From positions 1,550,001 to 1,614,000 of the forward strand of contig NZ_AP018664.1 of the NCBI RefSeq assembly GCF_003967075.1: DNA of 64,000 nt, written 5' to 3'. Position 1 is the first letter of the stretch. Every line of letters begins with the position of its first letter. This DNA is from Sphingobium amiense. GTDB taxonomy: Bacteria > Pseudomonadota > Alphaproteobacteria > Sphingomonadales > Sphingomonadaceae. The position numbers and the translations under genes were made by a program. Under the pieces are notes generated by a model. That model was not told the DNA's origin and made no database searches. It saw nothing but the letters and a program-made list of their open reading frames with translations. Shown in pieces: positions 37,825 through 46,720 of the stretch.

Positions 37825-38577
37825 TCACGCGGCGGCGTCCGCCATCGGCTTGCGCGCGCGGAAAAGGCGGTCGTCCAGCGCATAGAGACGCCGGATGTCG
37901 GGGTCGATCGACGATGCGTCGATCTCCTCCAGATAGAACCCGGCGGCACGGATACGATCGGCGAAATCGGGCCCGTATTGGCGCACATGATCCCACTGCC
38001 CGAAACGCCGCTCGCGTTCGCGCGGGGGCATGTCGAAACTGCCGTCTTCGGTCGGCTTATCCCACAGCGGCACGACCAGCCACGCCTCGCCCCCGGCCTT
38101 GAGAGCGCGATGGATGTTACGCAGCACCGCGCCATCGTCAGGCACATGCTCCATCACATGACTGGCGTAGAACAGGTCGTATCGCCCCTCGTCACCGAGT
38201 TCCATGAGGTCCACGCGCCGCATATGCGGCACGGGGTAGATGTCGGGATGCAGGTCTGCCGGGACATAATCCGACGCGGCGGAAAAGCGCCTTACGAGGC
38301 TCGCTTCATTGGGAGCCATGTGGAGGATCGCCCCGTCCACCGGCACGCGGATGCGCCCTTCCCCGATCAGCCAGTTCATCAGCCGCTCGCGCGGGGACGC
38401 GCCGCACTGCGGGCAGCCCCATTCGCCATTGTCGCCATAGAGGAAGAAGCCGACCACCATCTGCCCGCACGCCGGACAGGCGCGGTCCTTGCGCGCACCG
38501 AGCGCCGTGCGGAGCCGCAGCATGGCCCTGGTCGCATGTTTGCCGGCCGCCTTCGCCACCCGCTGAACAGTAATCAC
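37825..38577 (-). CDS. SAM-dependent methyltransferase with N-terminal zinc ribbon
   Basis: A 250-residue protein. Two CxxC pairs (CPACGQ near 34 and CPQCGA near 55) form a small zinc ribbon. The methyltransferase core lacks a textbook glycine motif (ILHMAPNEASLVRRF instead) but has DLFYASHVMEHVPDDGAVLRNIHRALKAGGEAWLVVPL, typical of class I enzymes. It is the first gene of the glycan operon. Substrate unknown. Confidence 0.82.
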   Translation of the reverse strand: MITVQRVAKAAGKHATRAMLRLRTALGARKDRACPACGQMVVGFFLYGDNGEWGCPQCGASPRERLMNWLIGEGRIRVPVDGAILHMAPNEASLVRRFSAASDYVPADLHPDIYPVPHMRRVDLMELGDEGRYDLFYASHVMEHVPDDGAVLRNIHRALKAGGEAWLVVPLWDKPTEDGSFDMPPRERERRFGQWDHVRQYGPDFADRIRAAGFYLEEIDASSIDPDIRRLYALDDRLFRARKPMADAAA

Positions 38578-38644
38578 CCTTCGCTCCGATCAGGATCAAG
38601 CAAGCCGCGCCCTATACAGGATAGCCCGTCGCGCACCAGAGGAG

Positions 38645-39340
38645 TCATGCCAGCAACTCCCCGACCAGCGCAGGCACCAGCACACTCGCCGGGCCGAGCC
38701 GCGTGTCCTCGAACAGATAGCTTCCCGCCGACGGTTCGAGGTTCAGCTCCAGCGTGCGCGCGCCATGATGCCGCGCCGTCTGGACGAAGCCCGCGGCCGG
38801 ATAGACCGCGCCGGACGTGCCGATGGACACGAACAGGTCGGCCCGCCTGACCGCCGCGTCGATCTCGTCCATCCGATAGGGCATCTCGCCGAAGAAAACG
38901 ATGTCGGGCCGCAGTTGCGGCGCCCCGCACGCCGGGCAGGACGATCCGGGCGGCAGCGCGCCGTCCCACGCCTCCGCCTCTCCGCAGGCTGCACACAGCG
39001 CCGACTTCAGTTCGCCATGCATGTGGATCAGCCGCCTCGCTCCCGCCCGCTCATGCAGGTCGTCGACATTCTGCGTGATGATCAGCAGTCCGCCCGGCCA
39101 ATTCGCGTCCAGCTTCGCCAGCGCCGCATGCGCCGGGTTGGGGCTGACCTCGGCCAGCTTCGCGCGGCGCTCGTCATAGAAGCGGTGAACCAGATCGGCG
39201 TCGCGCGCCAGCGCCTGCGGCGTGCACACATCCTCGACCCGATGCCCTTCCCACAGCCCGTCCGGCCCGCGAAAGGTCGCAAGGCCGCTTTCGGCCGATA
39301 TGCCCGCCCCGGTAAGGATCACGATGTTTTCGATGTCCAT
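38645..39340 (-). CDS. cobB: Sir2-family NAD-dependent protein deacylase
   Basis: A 231-residue sirtuin. It has GAGISAESGLATFRG (NAD binding), TQNVDDLHERAG, catalytic His108 in HMHGE, and zinc Cys116, Cys119, Cys135 and Cys138. Tyr55 and Arg58 (FYDERRA) correspond to the Tyr/Arg pair that gives class III sirtuins desuccinylase activity, so it may remove succinyl as well as acetyl groups. It is divergent from dapB. Confidence 0.93.
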   Translation of the reverse strand: MDIENIVILTGAGISAESGLATFRGPDGLWEGHRVEDVCTPQALARDADLVHRFYDERRAKLAEVSPNPAHAALAKLDANWPGGLLIITQNVDDLHERAGARRLIHMHGELKSALCAACGEAEAWDGALPPGSSCPACGAPQLRPDIVFFGEMPYRMDEIDAAVRRADLFVSIGTSGAVYPAAGFVQTARHHGARTLELNLEPSAGSYLFEDTRLGPASVLVPALVGELLA

Positions 39341-39439
39341 GCTTCCCCTGTCTAGGCGAGCGGAAGCGCCGCGCCAAGGGATGACAAAGCGGCCCGGCTC
39401 TGGCATCGGCTTGGCCCACGGCAGCACGGGGCGGGGCAT

Positions 39440-40204
39440 ATGAGCGGTATCGGCATATTGGGAGCGGCAGGACGCATGGGCCGCGCCATCGCGCAGGCGG
39501 CGCAGGAGGCGGGCGTTCCCATCGCGGGCGGCGTCGATCATGTCGCGCAGGGCGAAATCGCGCCCGGCCTTCCCATCACCGGCGATCCGGCGGCGCTGGC
39601 CGCCCGCAGCGACGTGCTGATCGACTTTTCGGCTCCCGCTGCGCTTGCGGCGCATCTCGACGCCTGTGTGACGGCGGGCAAGCCGATCCTCATCGGCACC
39701 ACCGGGCTGGAGGCCAGCCATCATGCGCTGATCGACGCAGCGGCGCAGAGCATCCCGGTGCTCCAGACCGGCAATACTTCTCTCGGCGTCAACCTGCTCG
39801 CCGCGCTGGTCGAGCGCGCGGCGGCCAGCCTCGGCGACGACTGGGATATCGAGATTGTCGAGATGCACCACCGGCACAAGGTCGACGCCCCCTCCGGCAC
39901 CGCCCTTCTGCTGGGAGAGGCCGCGGCGCGTGGACGCGGCATCGCCCTTGCCGGCTATAGCGAGCGCGGGCGCGATGGCATCACCGGCGCGCGCACGGCG
40001 GGGGCCATCGGCTTTGCCGCCCTGCGCGGCGGATCGGTCGCGGGCGACCATCAGGTCATCTTCGCGACGGAGGGCGAGCGGATCGAACTCGGCCACCGTG
40101 CGGAAAACCGCGCCATCTTCGCACGCGGCGCGATCAGGGGGGCGCAATGGCTGGCCGGGCAACCGGCGGGGCGCTACGACATGAAGGCCGTTCTGGGCCT
40201 CTAG
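39440..40204 (+). CDS. dapB: 4-hydroxy-tetrahydrodipicolinate reductase
   Basis: A 254-residue NAD(P)H-dependent reductase in the diaminopimelate/lysine pathway. The nucleotide fold has GILGAAGRMGRAI, followed by IGTTGL, and the catalytic block EMHHRHKVDAPSGTA with the His and Lys of the active site. The ATG at 39440 is consistent with family length. nth starts one base after its stop, so they are probably cotranscribed. Confidence 0.95.
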   Translation: MSGIGILGAAGRMGRAIAQAAQEAGVPIAGGVDHVAQGEIAPGLPITGDPAALAARSDVLIDFSAPAALAAHLDACVTAGKPILIGTTGLEASHHALIDAAAQSIPVLQTGNTSLGVNLLAALVERAAASLGDDWDIEIVEMHHRHKVDAPSGTALLLGEAAARGRGIALAGYSERGRDGITGARTAGAIGFAALRGGSVAGDHQVIFATEGERIELGHRAENRAIFARGAIRGAQWLAGQPAGRYDMKAVLGL

Positions 40205-40205
40205 G

Positions 40206-40874
40206 ATGAACAGGGCGCAGATCTTCGATTTCTTCAGCCGCCTAGCCGAAGCCAATCCCGCGCCGCAGACGGAGCTGGAATATGGCAACGACTTTCAGTT
40301 GCTGGTGGCGGTCGTCCTGTCCGCGCAGGCCACCGATGTCGGCGTCAACAAGGCGACCCGCGCGCTGTTCCGCGAGGTCGAAACGCCGCAGCAGATGGTC
40401 GATCTGGGCGAAGAGGGGCTGAAAGCCCACATCAGGACCATCGGCCTCTTCAACGCCAAGGCGAAGAATGTGATCGCCCTGTCGCAAATGCTGGTCCGCG
40501 ACTATGGCGGGCAAGTTCCGCAGGATCGCGACACGCTGACGCTGCTGCCCGGCGTGGGGCGCAAGACCGCGAACGTGGTCCTCAACACCGCCTTCGGGCA
40601 GGAAGCCTTCGCGGTCGATACGCACATCTTCCGCGTCGGCAACCGCACGGGTCTCGCACCGGGGAAAACAGTGCTCGCGGTCGAACAGAAGCTCGACAAA
40701 CGCGTCCCCGCTCCCTTCCGCCGCGACGCGCATCACTGGCTGATCCTGCATGGCCGCTATGTCTGCAAGGCGCGTCGACCCGAATGCTGGCGCTGCATCG
40801 TGGCGGACCTGTGCCGCTACCGGCCAAAGACCCCAGCCCCGGCAGCGAAAGCGCCCAAAACGCCACCGGTTTGA
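40206..40874 (+). CDS. nth: Endonuclease III
   Basis: A 222-residue base-excision repair glycosylase/AP lyase. Helix-hairpin-helix LLPGVGRKTANVV carries Lys120, and Asp138 is in AVDTHIFRV, the same numbering as in E. coli. The [4Fe-4S] loop is complete: C-x6-C-x2-C-x5-C in CKARRPECWRCIVADLC. A short Pro/Ala/Lys tail follows the cluster. Confidence 0.96.
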   Translation: MNRAQIFDFFSRLAEANPAPQTELEYGNDFQLLVAVVLSAQATDVGVNKATRALFREVETPQQMVDLGEEGLKAHIRTIGLFNAKAKNVIALSQMLVRDYGGQVPQDRDTLTLLPGVGRKTANVVLNTAFGQEAFAVDTHIFRVGNRTGLAPGKTVLAVEQKLDKRVPAPFRRDAHHWLILHGRYVCKARRPECWRCIVADLCRYRPKTPAPAAKAPKTPPV

Positions 40875-40928
40875 CGCACGGAACCGCCGGGGTGGCTACG
40901 TCTTACAGGCAGAAATATCAGGAGAGAA

Positions 40929-41324
40929 ATGATGGCACGCATTTCCATGATCGCGGCGGCCGGACTGACAGCCGCACTGGCCGTTTCGCCTTCGGTCGCC
41001 GGGACGGGCAAGGACAAGGCCGATCCCTATGTCGCCGCCGGAAAGCCGGTCGACTGCATCCCGATCACCCAGATCCGCTCGACCAGTGTCCGCGACGACC
41101 GCACCATTGATTTCGAAGTGAGCAGCCGCCGCATCTACCGCAACATTCTGCCCAATAGCTGCCCCAGCCTCGGCTTCGAAAAGCGGTTCGGCTATGCCAC
41201 GTCCCTGTCGCAGCTCTGCTCTGTCGACATCATCCACGTGCTGTGGAGTCAGGGCAGCGGCCTGCAACGGGGCGCAAGCTGCGGCCTCGGCCAGTTTCAG
41301 CCGATGGAGCGCCCGGCGCATTGA
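40929..41324 (+). CDS. Secreted DUF6491-like protein
   Basis: A 131-residue protein with a signal peptide (MMARISMIAAAGLTAALAVSPSVAG). The mature part CIPITQIRSTSVRDDRTIDFEV and several Cys (LPNSCPSLGF, LCSVD, SCGLGQF) resemble DUF6491 proteins of sphingomonads, which have no known function. AGGAGAG precedes the start by 4 bases. The four Cys suggest disulfides in the periplasm. Confidence 0.75.
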   Translation: MMARISMIAAAGLTAALAVSPSVAGTGKDKADPYVAAGKPVDCIPITQIRSTSVRDDRTIDFEVSSRRIYRNILPNSCPSLGFEKRFGYATSLSQLCSVDIIHVLWSQGSGLQRGASCGLGQFQPMERPAH

Positions 41325-41440
41325 TCCGATGATGTGAGAGTGCGGCTCCTTGCATTATTCTCTTTTTGTTCTCATACCGGCAGGATCGCCGCGAGGGGCC
41401 GACCCTTGCCCATCACCCTCGCTCACCTTAGTTGTCCTTC

Positions 41441-43717
41441 ATGACGGTTCCTGCCCCTTCTCCCAACGATCCGCCCTATCTTCAGGGTCTGAACCCGCCG
41501 CAGCGGGAGGCGGTGCTGACGACCGAGGGGCCGGTGCTGGTGCTCGCAGGCGCGGGGACGGGCAAGACGGCGGCGCTGACCGCCCGGCTCGCCCATCTGA
41601 TCGCGACCCGCCGTGCATGGCCCTCCGAAATCCTCGCCGTCACCTTCACCAACAAGGCCGCGCGGGAGATGCGCGCGCGGGTCGGCGGGATGATCGGCGA
41701 CGCGGTGGAGGGGATGCCGTGGCTTGGCACCTTCCACGCCATCGCCGCCAAGATGCTGCGCCGCCACGCCGAACTGGTCGGCCTGCAATCCAATTTCACC
41801 ATCCTCGATACGGACGACCAGTTGCGCCTGCTCAAGCAGCTCGTGCAGGCCGAAGGCATCGACGAGAAGCGCTGGCCCGCCCGCCAGCTTGCGGGCCTCA
41901 TCGACCAGTGGAAGAACAAGGGACTGACCCCGGCGGAGGTCGGCGCGGGCGAGGCCGAAGCCTATGCCCATGGCAAGGGGCAAAAGCTCTATGCCGCGTA
42001 TCAGGCCCGGCTGCGCGACGTGAATGCCTGCGACTTCGGAGACTTGCTGCTCCATGTTCTGACGATCCTGAAGACGCATCGCGACGTGCTGGAGCAATAT
42101 CAGCAGAAGTTCCGCTACATCATGGTGGACGAATATCAGGACACCAACAGCAGCCAGTATCTCTGGCTGCGGCTGCTCGCGCAGAGCCGCAAAAATATCT
42201 GCTGCGTCGGCGATGACGACCAGTCCATCTATTCGTGGCGCGGCGCGGAGGTCGCCAACATCCTGCGGTTCGAGAAGGATTTTCCCGGCGCGGCGATCAT
42301 CCGGCTGGAACAGAATTACCGCTCGACGCCGCACATCCTGGGCGCAGCGTCCGGCGTGATCGCGGAAAATGGCAACCGTCTCGGCAAGACGCTGTGGACC
42401 GACATCGACGTGGGCGAAAAGGTCCGCGTCGTCGGCGTCTGGGACGGCCCGGAGGAAGCACGCAGCGTCGGCGAGGAGATCGAGGCGATCGAACGCAGCG
42501 GCGCCTCGCTGGAGGAAGTCGCGATCCTCGTGCGCGCCCAGCACCAGACCCGCGAGTTCGAGGACCGCTTCATCCAGATCGGCCTGCCCTACCGCATCGT
42601 CGGCGGCTTCCGCTTCTACGAGCGCGCCGAAATCCGCGACGCGCTCGCTTATCTGCGCCTCGTCAACCAGCCCGCCGACGACCTTGCCTTCGAACGCATC
42701 GTCAACGTGCCCAAACGCGGCCTTGGCGACAAGGCGGTGGAGAAGCTCCATCGCCTCGCCCGTGCGCAGGGCGTGCCGCTGACGCTGGCGGCCGCACGCA
42801 TCCTCGACACGGACGAGCTGACGCCGCAGGCCCGCCGTTCGCTCGGCGCGTTCATCGGCGACCTCGCGCGCTGGCGCGACCGGGCGGGCCAGCTCCCCCA
42901 CGCGGAACTGGCACGGCAGATCCTCGACGAAAGCGGCTATACCGCCATGCTTCAGGCCGAACGTTCGACCGAAAGCGCCGGGCGGCTCGAAAACCTGACC
43001 GAACTGACCCGCGCGATGGAGGAATATGAGACGCTGGGCGCGTTCCTGGAGCATGTCAGCCTCGTCATGGATAACGAAGCGCAGGCGGACGAGCGCAAGA
43101 TCACGATCATGACCATCCACGCGGCCAAGGGGCTGGAATTCGACCATGTGTTCCTCGCCGGATGGGAAGAAGGCATCTTCCCATCGCAGCGGGCGCTCGA
43201 CGAAGGCGGCCTCAACAGTCTGGAGGAGGAACGCCGCCTCGCCTATGTGGCGATCACGCGGGCGCGGCGGCGCTGCACCATCTTCCATGCCGCGAACCGG
43301 CGGATCTACGGGCAATGGACCAGTTCCATTCCCTCCCGTTTCGTGGGCGAACTGCCGCCCGAGCATGTCGATCAGGAAAGCAGCATGTCGGGCGGCGCGT
43401 CGCTCTGGCGCGCCAACTGGTCGGAACGCGAAGACCCTTTCGCCAATGTCGCGCGCGGCACGGGGCGCGGTCCGGGTTGGCAGCGTGCACAATCGTCCGG
43501 CCAGTTCAGCCGCGAACCTGTCCGCATCGTCGAAGCGCGCGCATCGGCCGTGTCGCTCGGCAACAAGGGCCGCGACGACATGGCTGTGGGCCTGCGCATA
43601 TTCCATCAGAAGTTCGGTTACGGCACCGTCGCGGAGATCGAAGGCAACAAGCTGGAGATAGATTTCGAAACGGCGGGACGCAAAAGGGTGATGGACAGCT
43701 TCGTAAGCATCGCCTGA
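41441..43717 (+). CDS. uvrD: UvrD/PcrA-type DNA helicase
   Basis: A 758-residue superfamily 1A 3'-5' helicase from the ATG at 41441 (a TTG three codons earlier is less likely). Motif I AGAGTGKTAALTARL, motif II DEYQDTN, motif III VGDDDQSIYSWRGAE, motif IV LEQNYRS, motif V TIHAAKGLEFDHVF and motif VI AYVAITRARRR are all present. It works in excision and mismatch repair and in clearing RecA. The C-terminal Tudor-like tail (KFGYGTVAEIEGNKLEIDF), which contacts RNA polymerase in PcrA, is also present. Confidence 0.94.
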   Translation: MTVPAPSPNDPPYLQGLNPPQREAVLTTEGPVLVLAGAGTGKTAALTARLAHLIATRRAWPSEILAVTFTNKAAREMRARVGGMIGDAVEGMPWLGTFHAIAAKMLRRHAELVGLQSNFTILDTDDQLRLLKQLVQAEGIDEKRWPARQLAGLIDQWKNKGLTPAEVGAGEAEAYAHGKGQKLYAAYQARLRDVNACDFGDLLLHVLTILKTHRDVLEQYQQKFRYIMVDEYQDTNSSQYLWLRLLAQSRKNICCVGDDDQSIYSWRGAEVANILRFEKDFPGAAIIRLEQNYRSTPHILGAASGVIAENGNRLGKTLWTDIDVGEKVRVVGVWDGPEEARSVGEEIEAIERSGASLEEVAILVRAQHQTREFEDRFIQIGLPYRIVGGFRFYERAEIRDALAYLRLVNQPADDLAFERIVNVPKRGLGDKAVEKLHRLARAQGVPLTLAAARILDTDELTPQARRSLGAFIGDLARWRDRAGQLPHAELARQILDESGYTAMLQAERSTESAGRLENLTELTRAMEEYETLGAFLEHVSLVMDNEAQADERKITIMTIHAAKGLEFDHVFLAGWEEGIFPSQRALDEGGLNSLEEERRLAYVAITRARRRCTIFHAANRRIYGQWTSSIPSRFVGELPPEHVDQESSMSGGASLWRANWSEREDPFANVARGTGRGPGWQRAQSSGQFSREPVRIVEARASAVSLGNKGRDDMAVGLRIFHQKFGYGTVAEIEGNKLEIDFETAGRKRVMDSFVSIA

Positions 43718-43781
43718 GGGGCTGGACATCGCGTCCGCGTTCGGCAATGCGGTGCGCGCCGAACCACCCAAAGGCTTCCTC

Positions 43782-44465
43782 ATGCTTCTCCGTTTCTTCA
43801 GGCCCGTTCTGGCGGGCGCGCACCTGCCCGCCCGGCTGGTCGCCTGCATCGGCGCCGCCGCCGGCATCACGATCACCACTCTCCTTTGCAGTCGCCTGCC
43901 GATGGGCGACCTGCCCGTCCTTGTTGCGCCGCTCGGCGCATCGGCGGTTCTGGTCTTCGCCGTCCCCGCCAGCCCCCTCGCCCAGCCATGGCCGATCATC
44001 GGCGGCAATGTCCTTTCCGCGCTGTTCGGCGTCGCGGTGTTTCATCTCGTCCCCAATGTCGCGGTGGCGAGCGGTGTGGCGGTGGGCGGCGCGATCCTGC
44101 TCATGTCGCTGCTGCGCTGCCTGCATCCCCCCGGCGGAGCGGCGGCGCTGACCGCCGTCATCGGCAGCCAGAGCATCCATGCGGCAGGCTACGGCTTCGC
44201 GCTGGCGCCCGTGGGCGTCAATTCGGTCACGCTGGTGCTGCTGGGCATCCTGTTCCACCGCTTCACCAATCACAGCTACCCGCATCGCCCCGCCCTCGCG
44301 GTGAAGGCGGCCAGCGCGGAACAGGCGGCGGCGGGCTTCCACGCGCAGGACATCGACCGCGCACTCGAAGACATGCAGGAGAGCTTCGACATCGCGCGGG
44401 AGGATCTGGACCTGCTGCTGTCGCGCGCCGAACTGCACGCGAAGCGGCGACTGGGCGACGGATAA
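43782..44465 (+). CDS. HPP family membrane protein
   Basis: A 227-residue protein with four to five membrane segments and the family motif LHPPGGAAALTAVIG. Related proteins in cyanobacteria and plants transport nitrite. The ATG at 43782 (MLLRFFRPVLAGA) follows AAAGG at a good distance; a GTG at 43752 is possible. The C-terminus after about residue 180 is a soluble helical region (DIDRALEDMQESFDIAREDLDLLLSRAE), without the CBS domains that some members carry. Confidence 0.85.
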   Translation: MLLRFFRPVLAGAHLPARLVACIGAAAGITITTLLCSRLPMGDLPVLVAPLGASAVLVFAVPASPLAQPWPIIGGNVLSALFGVAVFHLVPNVAVASGVAVGGAILLMSLLRCLHPPGGAAALTAVIGSQSIHAAGYGFALAPVGVNSVTLVLLGILFHRFTNHSYPHRPALAVKAASAEQAAAGFHAQDIDRALEDMQESFDIAREDLDLLLSRAELHAKRRLGDG

Positions 44466-44509
44466 GGCGGGCTTCGGTCGAAGCCGCCGTCCGATAAAAT
44501 CTCTGCAAT

Positions 44510-44585
44510 TGGTGGAGCCTAGCGGGATCGAACCGCTGACCTCCTGCATGCCATGCAGGCGCTCTCCCAGCTGAGCTAAGGCCCC
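44510..44585 (-). tRNA. tRNA-Ala(GGC), copy 1
   Basis: A 76-base cloverleaf with encoded CCA. The acceptor stem is GGGGCCT / AGGCTCC with one G.U, and the anticodon stem CCTGC / GCAGG has loop ATGGCAT, giving GGC. Identical to the copy at 44726-44801. Confidence 0.95.
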
Positions 44586-44681
44586 ATCGGCGCGGACGGT
44601 GCCGCGGCTATGGCTGAATGCCGGTGCGGTCATAAAGGCCGTGTGCGGCTTCTCGACACCCCCTCACTATCGTTCGGGGAG

Positions 44682-44724
44682 TTTTGCCGGCGAATGTCCC
44701 CCGGACATTCGCTCACCGGCAAAA
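44682..44724. repeat. Long hairpin between the two tRNA-Ala genes
   Basis: TTTTGCCGG-CGAATGTCC at 44682-44699 pairs perfectly with GGACATTCG (44703-44711) and CCGGCAAAA (44716-44724), interrupted only by a 4-base bulge (CTCA). A loop of three C joins the arms. It begins one base before the CCA end of the upstream tRNA copy. It may be a terminator, a processing signal or an interspersed repeat. Confidence 0.75.
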
Positions 44725-44725
44725 C

Positions 44726-44801
44726 TGGTGGAGCCTAGCGGGATCGAACCGCTGACCTCCTGCATGCCATGCAGGCGCTCTCCCAGCTGAGCTAAGGCCC
44801 C
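44726..44801 (-). tRNA. tRNA-Ala(GGC), copy 2
   Basis: Same 76 bases as 44510-44585, with encoded CCA and anticodon GGC. On the minus strand this copy comes first, followed by the hairpin and copy 1. Confidence 0.95.
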
Positions 44802-44891
44802 GACACCAGATAGAGAAGCGCCGTTTGGGTCCGGCGCTTCGAGGTCGCTGCCTCTAGGATCAGGCGATCCTGTTGGCAAGCGGAAATTGCA

Positions 44892-45230
44892 TCAATTATC
44901 GTCGTCGTCGCCGTCGCCGCCCGCGTCGACGCCCAGGTCGTCGTCGCCGCCCAGATCGACGTCATTGTCGGGGGAATCGCCATCGTCATCGACGTCGATG
45001 TCGAGGTCCAGATCGTCGTCAGCCGTCTCCAGCTCGCCATCGGCGGTTTCGATGACCTTCTTGGGCGCGGCTTCCTCATAGGGAAGCGGCTGCTTGGACT
45101 TCAGAACCGGCTCGGGCATCCACGCCGTGTTGCAGTTGATGCAGGTTACCGGATCATCCTTGCCCAGATCGTAAAAGCGCGTCGCGCATTTCGGGCAGGT
45201 CCGTTTCGTGCCCCATTCAGCCTTCACCAT
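44892..45230 (-). CDS. TIGR02300 (FYDLN) family protein
   Basis: A 112-residue protein from MVKAEWGTKRTCPKCATRFYDLGKDDPVTCINC. Two CxxC pairs form a zinc ribbon containing the FYDLN-type signature. After about residue 60 the chain is almost only Asp, Gly and Glu (DDDLDLDIDVDDDGD type), so strongly acidic and probably disordered. The family is restricted to alphaproteobacteria and has no established function. The frame upstream of 45230 crosses the divergent promoter region and was dropped. Confidence 0.9.
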   Translation of the reverse strand: MVKAEWGTKRTCPKCATRFYDLGKDDPVTCINCNTAWMPEPVLKSKQPLPYEEAAPKKVIETADGELETADDDLDLDIDVDDDGDSPDNDVDLGGDDDLGVDAGGDGDDDDN

Positions 45231-45379
45231 GTCCGGCCTATTCCTTTTCCGATACCAAAAACGTAAAATCACGCGGCCCAACACGGGGTTGGCCACGAAA
45301 CGTCGCGCGCCTTGCCATAGCGGGACCGCGCTGTCAAAAGCCGCTCGCATTTTTTCGGTTCCAGCGCATCGGACAATCC

Positions 45380-46720
45380 GTGACCTCATCAGACGATCAG
45401 CCCTCTCCCCACAGCTTCACTGCCGCTCCGCCGCTCGCGGGCAGCGTCACCGTGCCGGGGGACAAGAGCATATCGCACCGCTCGCTGATGCTTTCGGCGC
45501 TCGCGGTCGGGGAAAGTCGCGTCGAGGGATTGCTGGAGGGCGAGGACGTGCTCGCCACCGCCGCCGCGATGCGGGCCATAGGCGCGCAGATCGGGCGCGA
45601 CGCGCAGGGCGTGTGGCACATTCACGGCGTGGGGGTCGGCGGCCTGCTCCAGCCGCAGACCGCGCTCGACATGGGCAATAGCGGCACCTCGACGCGCCTG
45701 CTCATGGGGCTGCTCGCCAGTCATGATCTGACCGCGACCTTCATCGGCGACGCATCGCTCAGCAAGCGCCCCATGGCGCGCGTGACCGAGCCGCTGGGCC
45801 GTATGGGCGCGAGTTTCACGTCCAGTCCCGGCGACCGCCTACCGCTGACGATGCGGGGCGCCTGCCCCGCCGTCCCGCTCGACTATCGCCTTCCCGTCGC
45901 TTCGGCGCAGGTCAAGTCGGCGATTCTTCTTGCGGGCCTCAACACGCCGGGCATCACCCGCGTGGTCGAGCCGATCCCCACCCGCGACCATAGCGAACGG
46001 ATGCTGAAGGGCTTCGGCGCGGACCTCAGCGTGGAAACGGAAGAGGATGGCACGCGCGTCATCACGCTCGTCGGCGAAGCGGAACTGACGCCGCAGAATA
46101 TCGTCGTGCCCGGCGACCCCTCCTCCGCCGCCTTCCCGATGGTCGCGGCGCTGCTGGTACCGGGATCGCGGGTAACGATCGCGAATGTCGGCCTGAATGC
46201 CACACGCGCGGGCCTCATCGACCTGCTGCGCGAGATGGGCGGCGCGATCGAGATCGTGAACGCCCGCGAGGTGGGCGGAGAGCCGGTCGGCGACCTGATC
46301 GTCACCGCCTCCACGCTGCACGGCATCGAACCCGATCCCGCCCGCGCGCCCAGCATGATCGACGAATATCCCGTCGCCTTCATCGCCGCCGCCTGCGCGC
46401 AGGGCCGCAGCGTCTTTCGCGGTCTCGAAGAACTGCGCGTCAAGGAATCGGATCGCATCGCGACCATGGCGCAGGGTCTGCGCGCCATCGGCGTCACGGT
46501 CGAGGAACTGGAAGACGGCATCGTGATCGAAGGCAGCGGCGGCGCGCCGCTCCCCGGCGGCGGCCCCATCGCGACGAAGCTCGATCACCGGATCGCCATG
46601 AGCTTCGCGGTGGCCGGTCTCGTGTCGCGCGATGGCGTCACCATCGACGACATGCGTCCGGTCGCGACCAGCTTCCCGACCTTCCTGCCGCTGCTCCGCC
46701 AACTGGGGGCGGTCGAATGA
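45380..46720 (+). CDS. aroA: 3-phosphoshikimate 1-carboxyvinyltransferase (EPSP synthase), class II-like
   Basis: A 446-residue EPSP synthase starting with GTG at 45380. It transfers enolpyruvyl from PEP to shikimate-3-phosphate. The PEP-binding PGDKSISHRSLM, the LDMGNSGTSTRLLMG loop and ASLSKRPMARVTEPL are as in class II enzymes (Agrobacterium CP4 type), rather than the GNAGTAMRP of class I. PVASAQVKSAILLAGL and EELRVKESDRI complete the active site. The 3' end overlaps the next gene by ATGA. Class II enzymes are often less sensitive to glyphosate; this was not tested here. Confidence 0.94.
   Translation: MTSSDDQPSPHSFTAAPPLAGSVTVPGDKSISHRSLMLSALAVGESRVEGLLEGEDVLATAAAMRAIGAQIGRDAQGVWHIHGVGVGGLLQPQTALDMGNSGTSTRLLMGLLASHDLTATFIGDASLSKRPMARVTEPLGRMGASFTSSPGDRLPLTMRGACPAVPLDYRLPVASAQVKSAILLAGLNTPGITRVVEPIPTRDHSERMLKGFGADLSVETEEDGTRVITLVGEAELTPQNIVVPGDPSSAAFPMVAALLVPGSRVTIANVGLNATRAGLIDLLREMGGAIEIVNAREVGGEPVGDLIVTASTLHGIEPDPARAPSMIDEYPVAFIAAACAQGRSVFRGLEELRVKESDRIATMAQGLRAIGVTVEELEDGIVIEGSGGAPLPGGGPIATKLDHRIAMSFAVAGLVSRDGVTIDDMRPVATSFPTFLPLLRQLGAVE

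Noticed and set aside
32821..38102. Plus-strand ORFs of 388 to 516 residues opposite the glycan operon
   Set aside because: Shadows of the minus-strand genes, with Arg/Gln/His-rich low complexity.
41423..44008. An 861-residue minus-strand ORF opposite uvrD and the HPP gene
   Set aside because: Antisense to two well-supported genes; no recognisable domain.
44599..44879. Short ORFs with VEPSGIEPLTSCMPCRR and GALAQLGERLHGMQEVSGS
   Set aside because: Translations of the tRNA-Ala genes, a classic false annotation.
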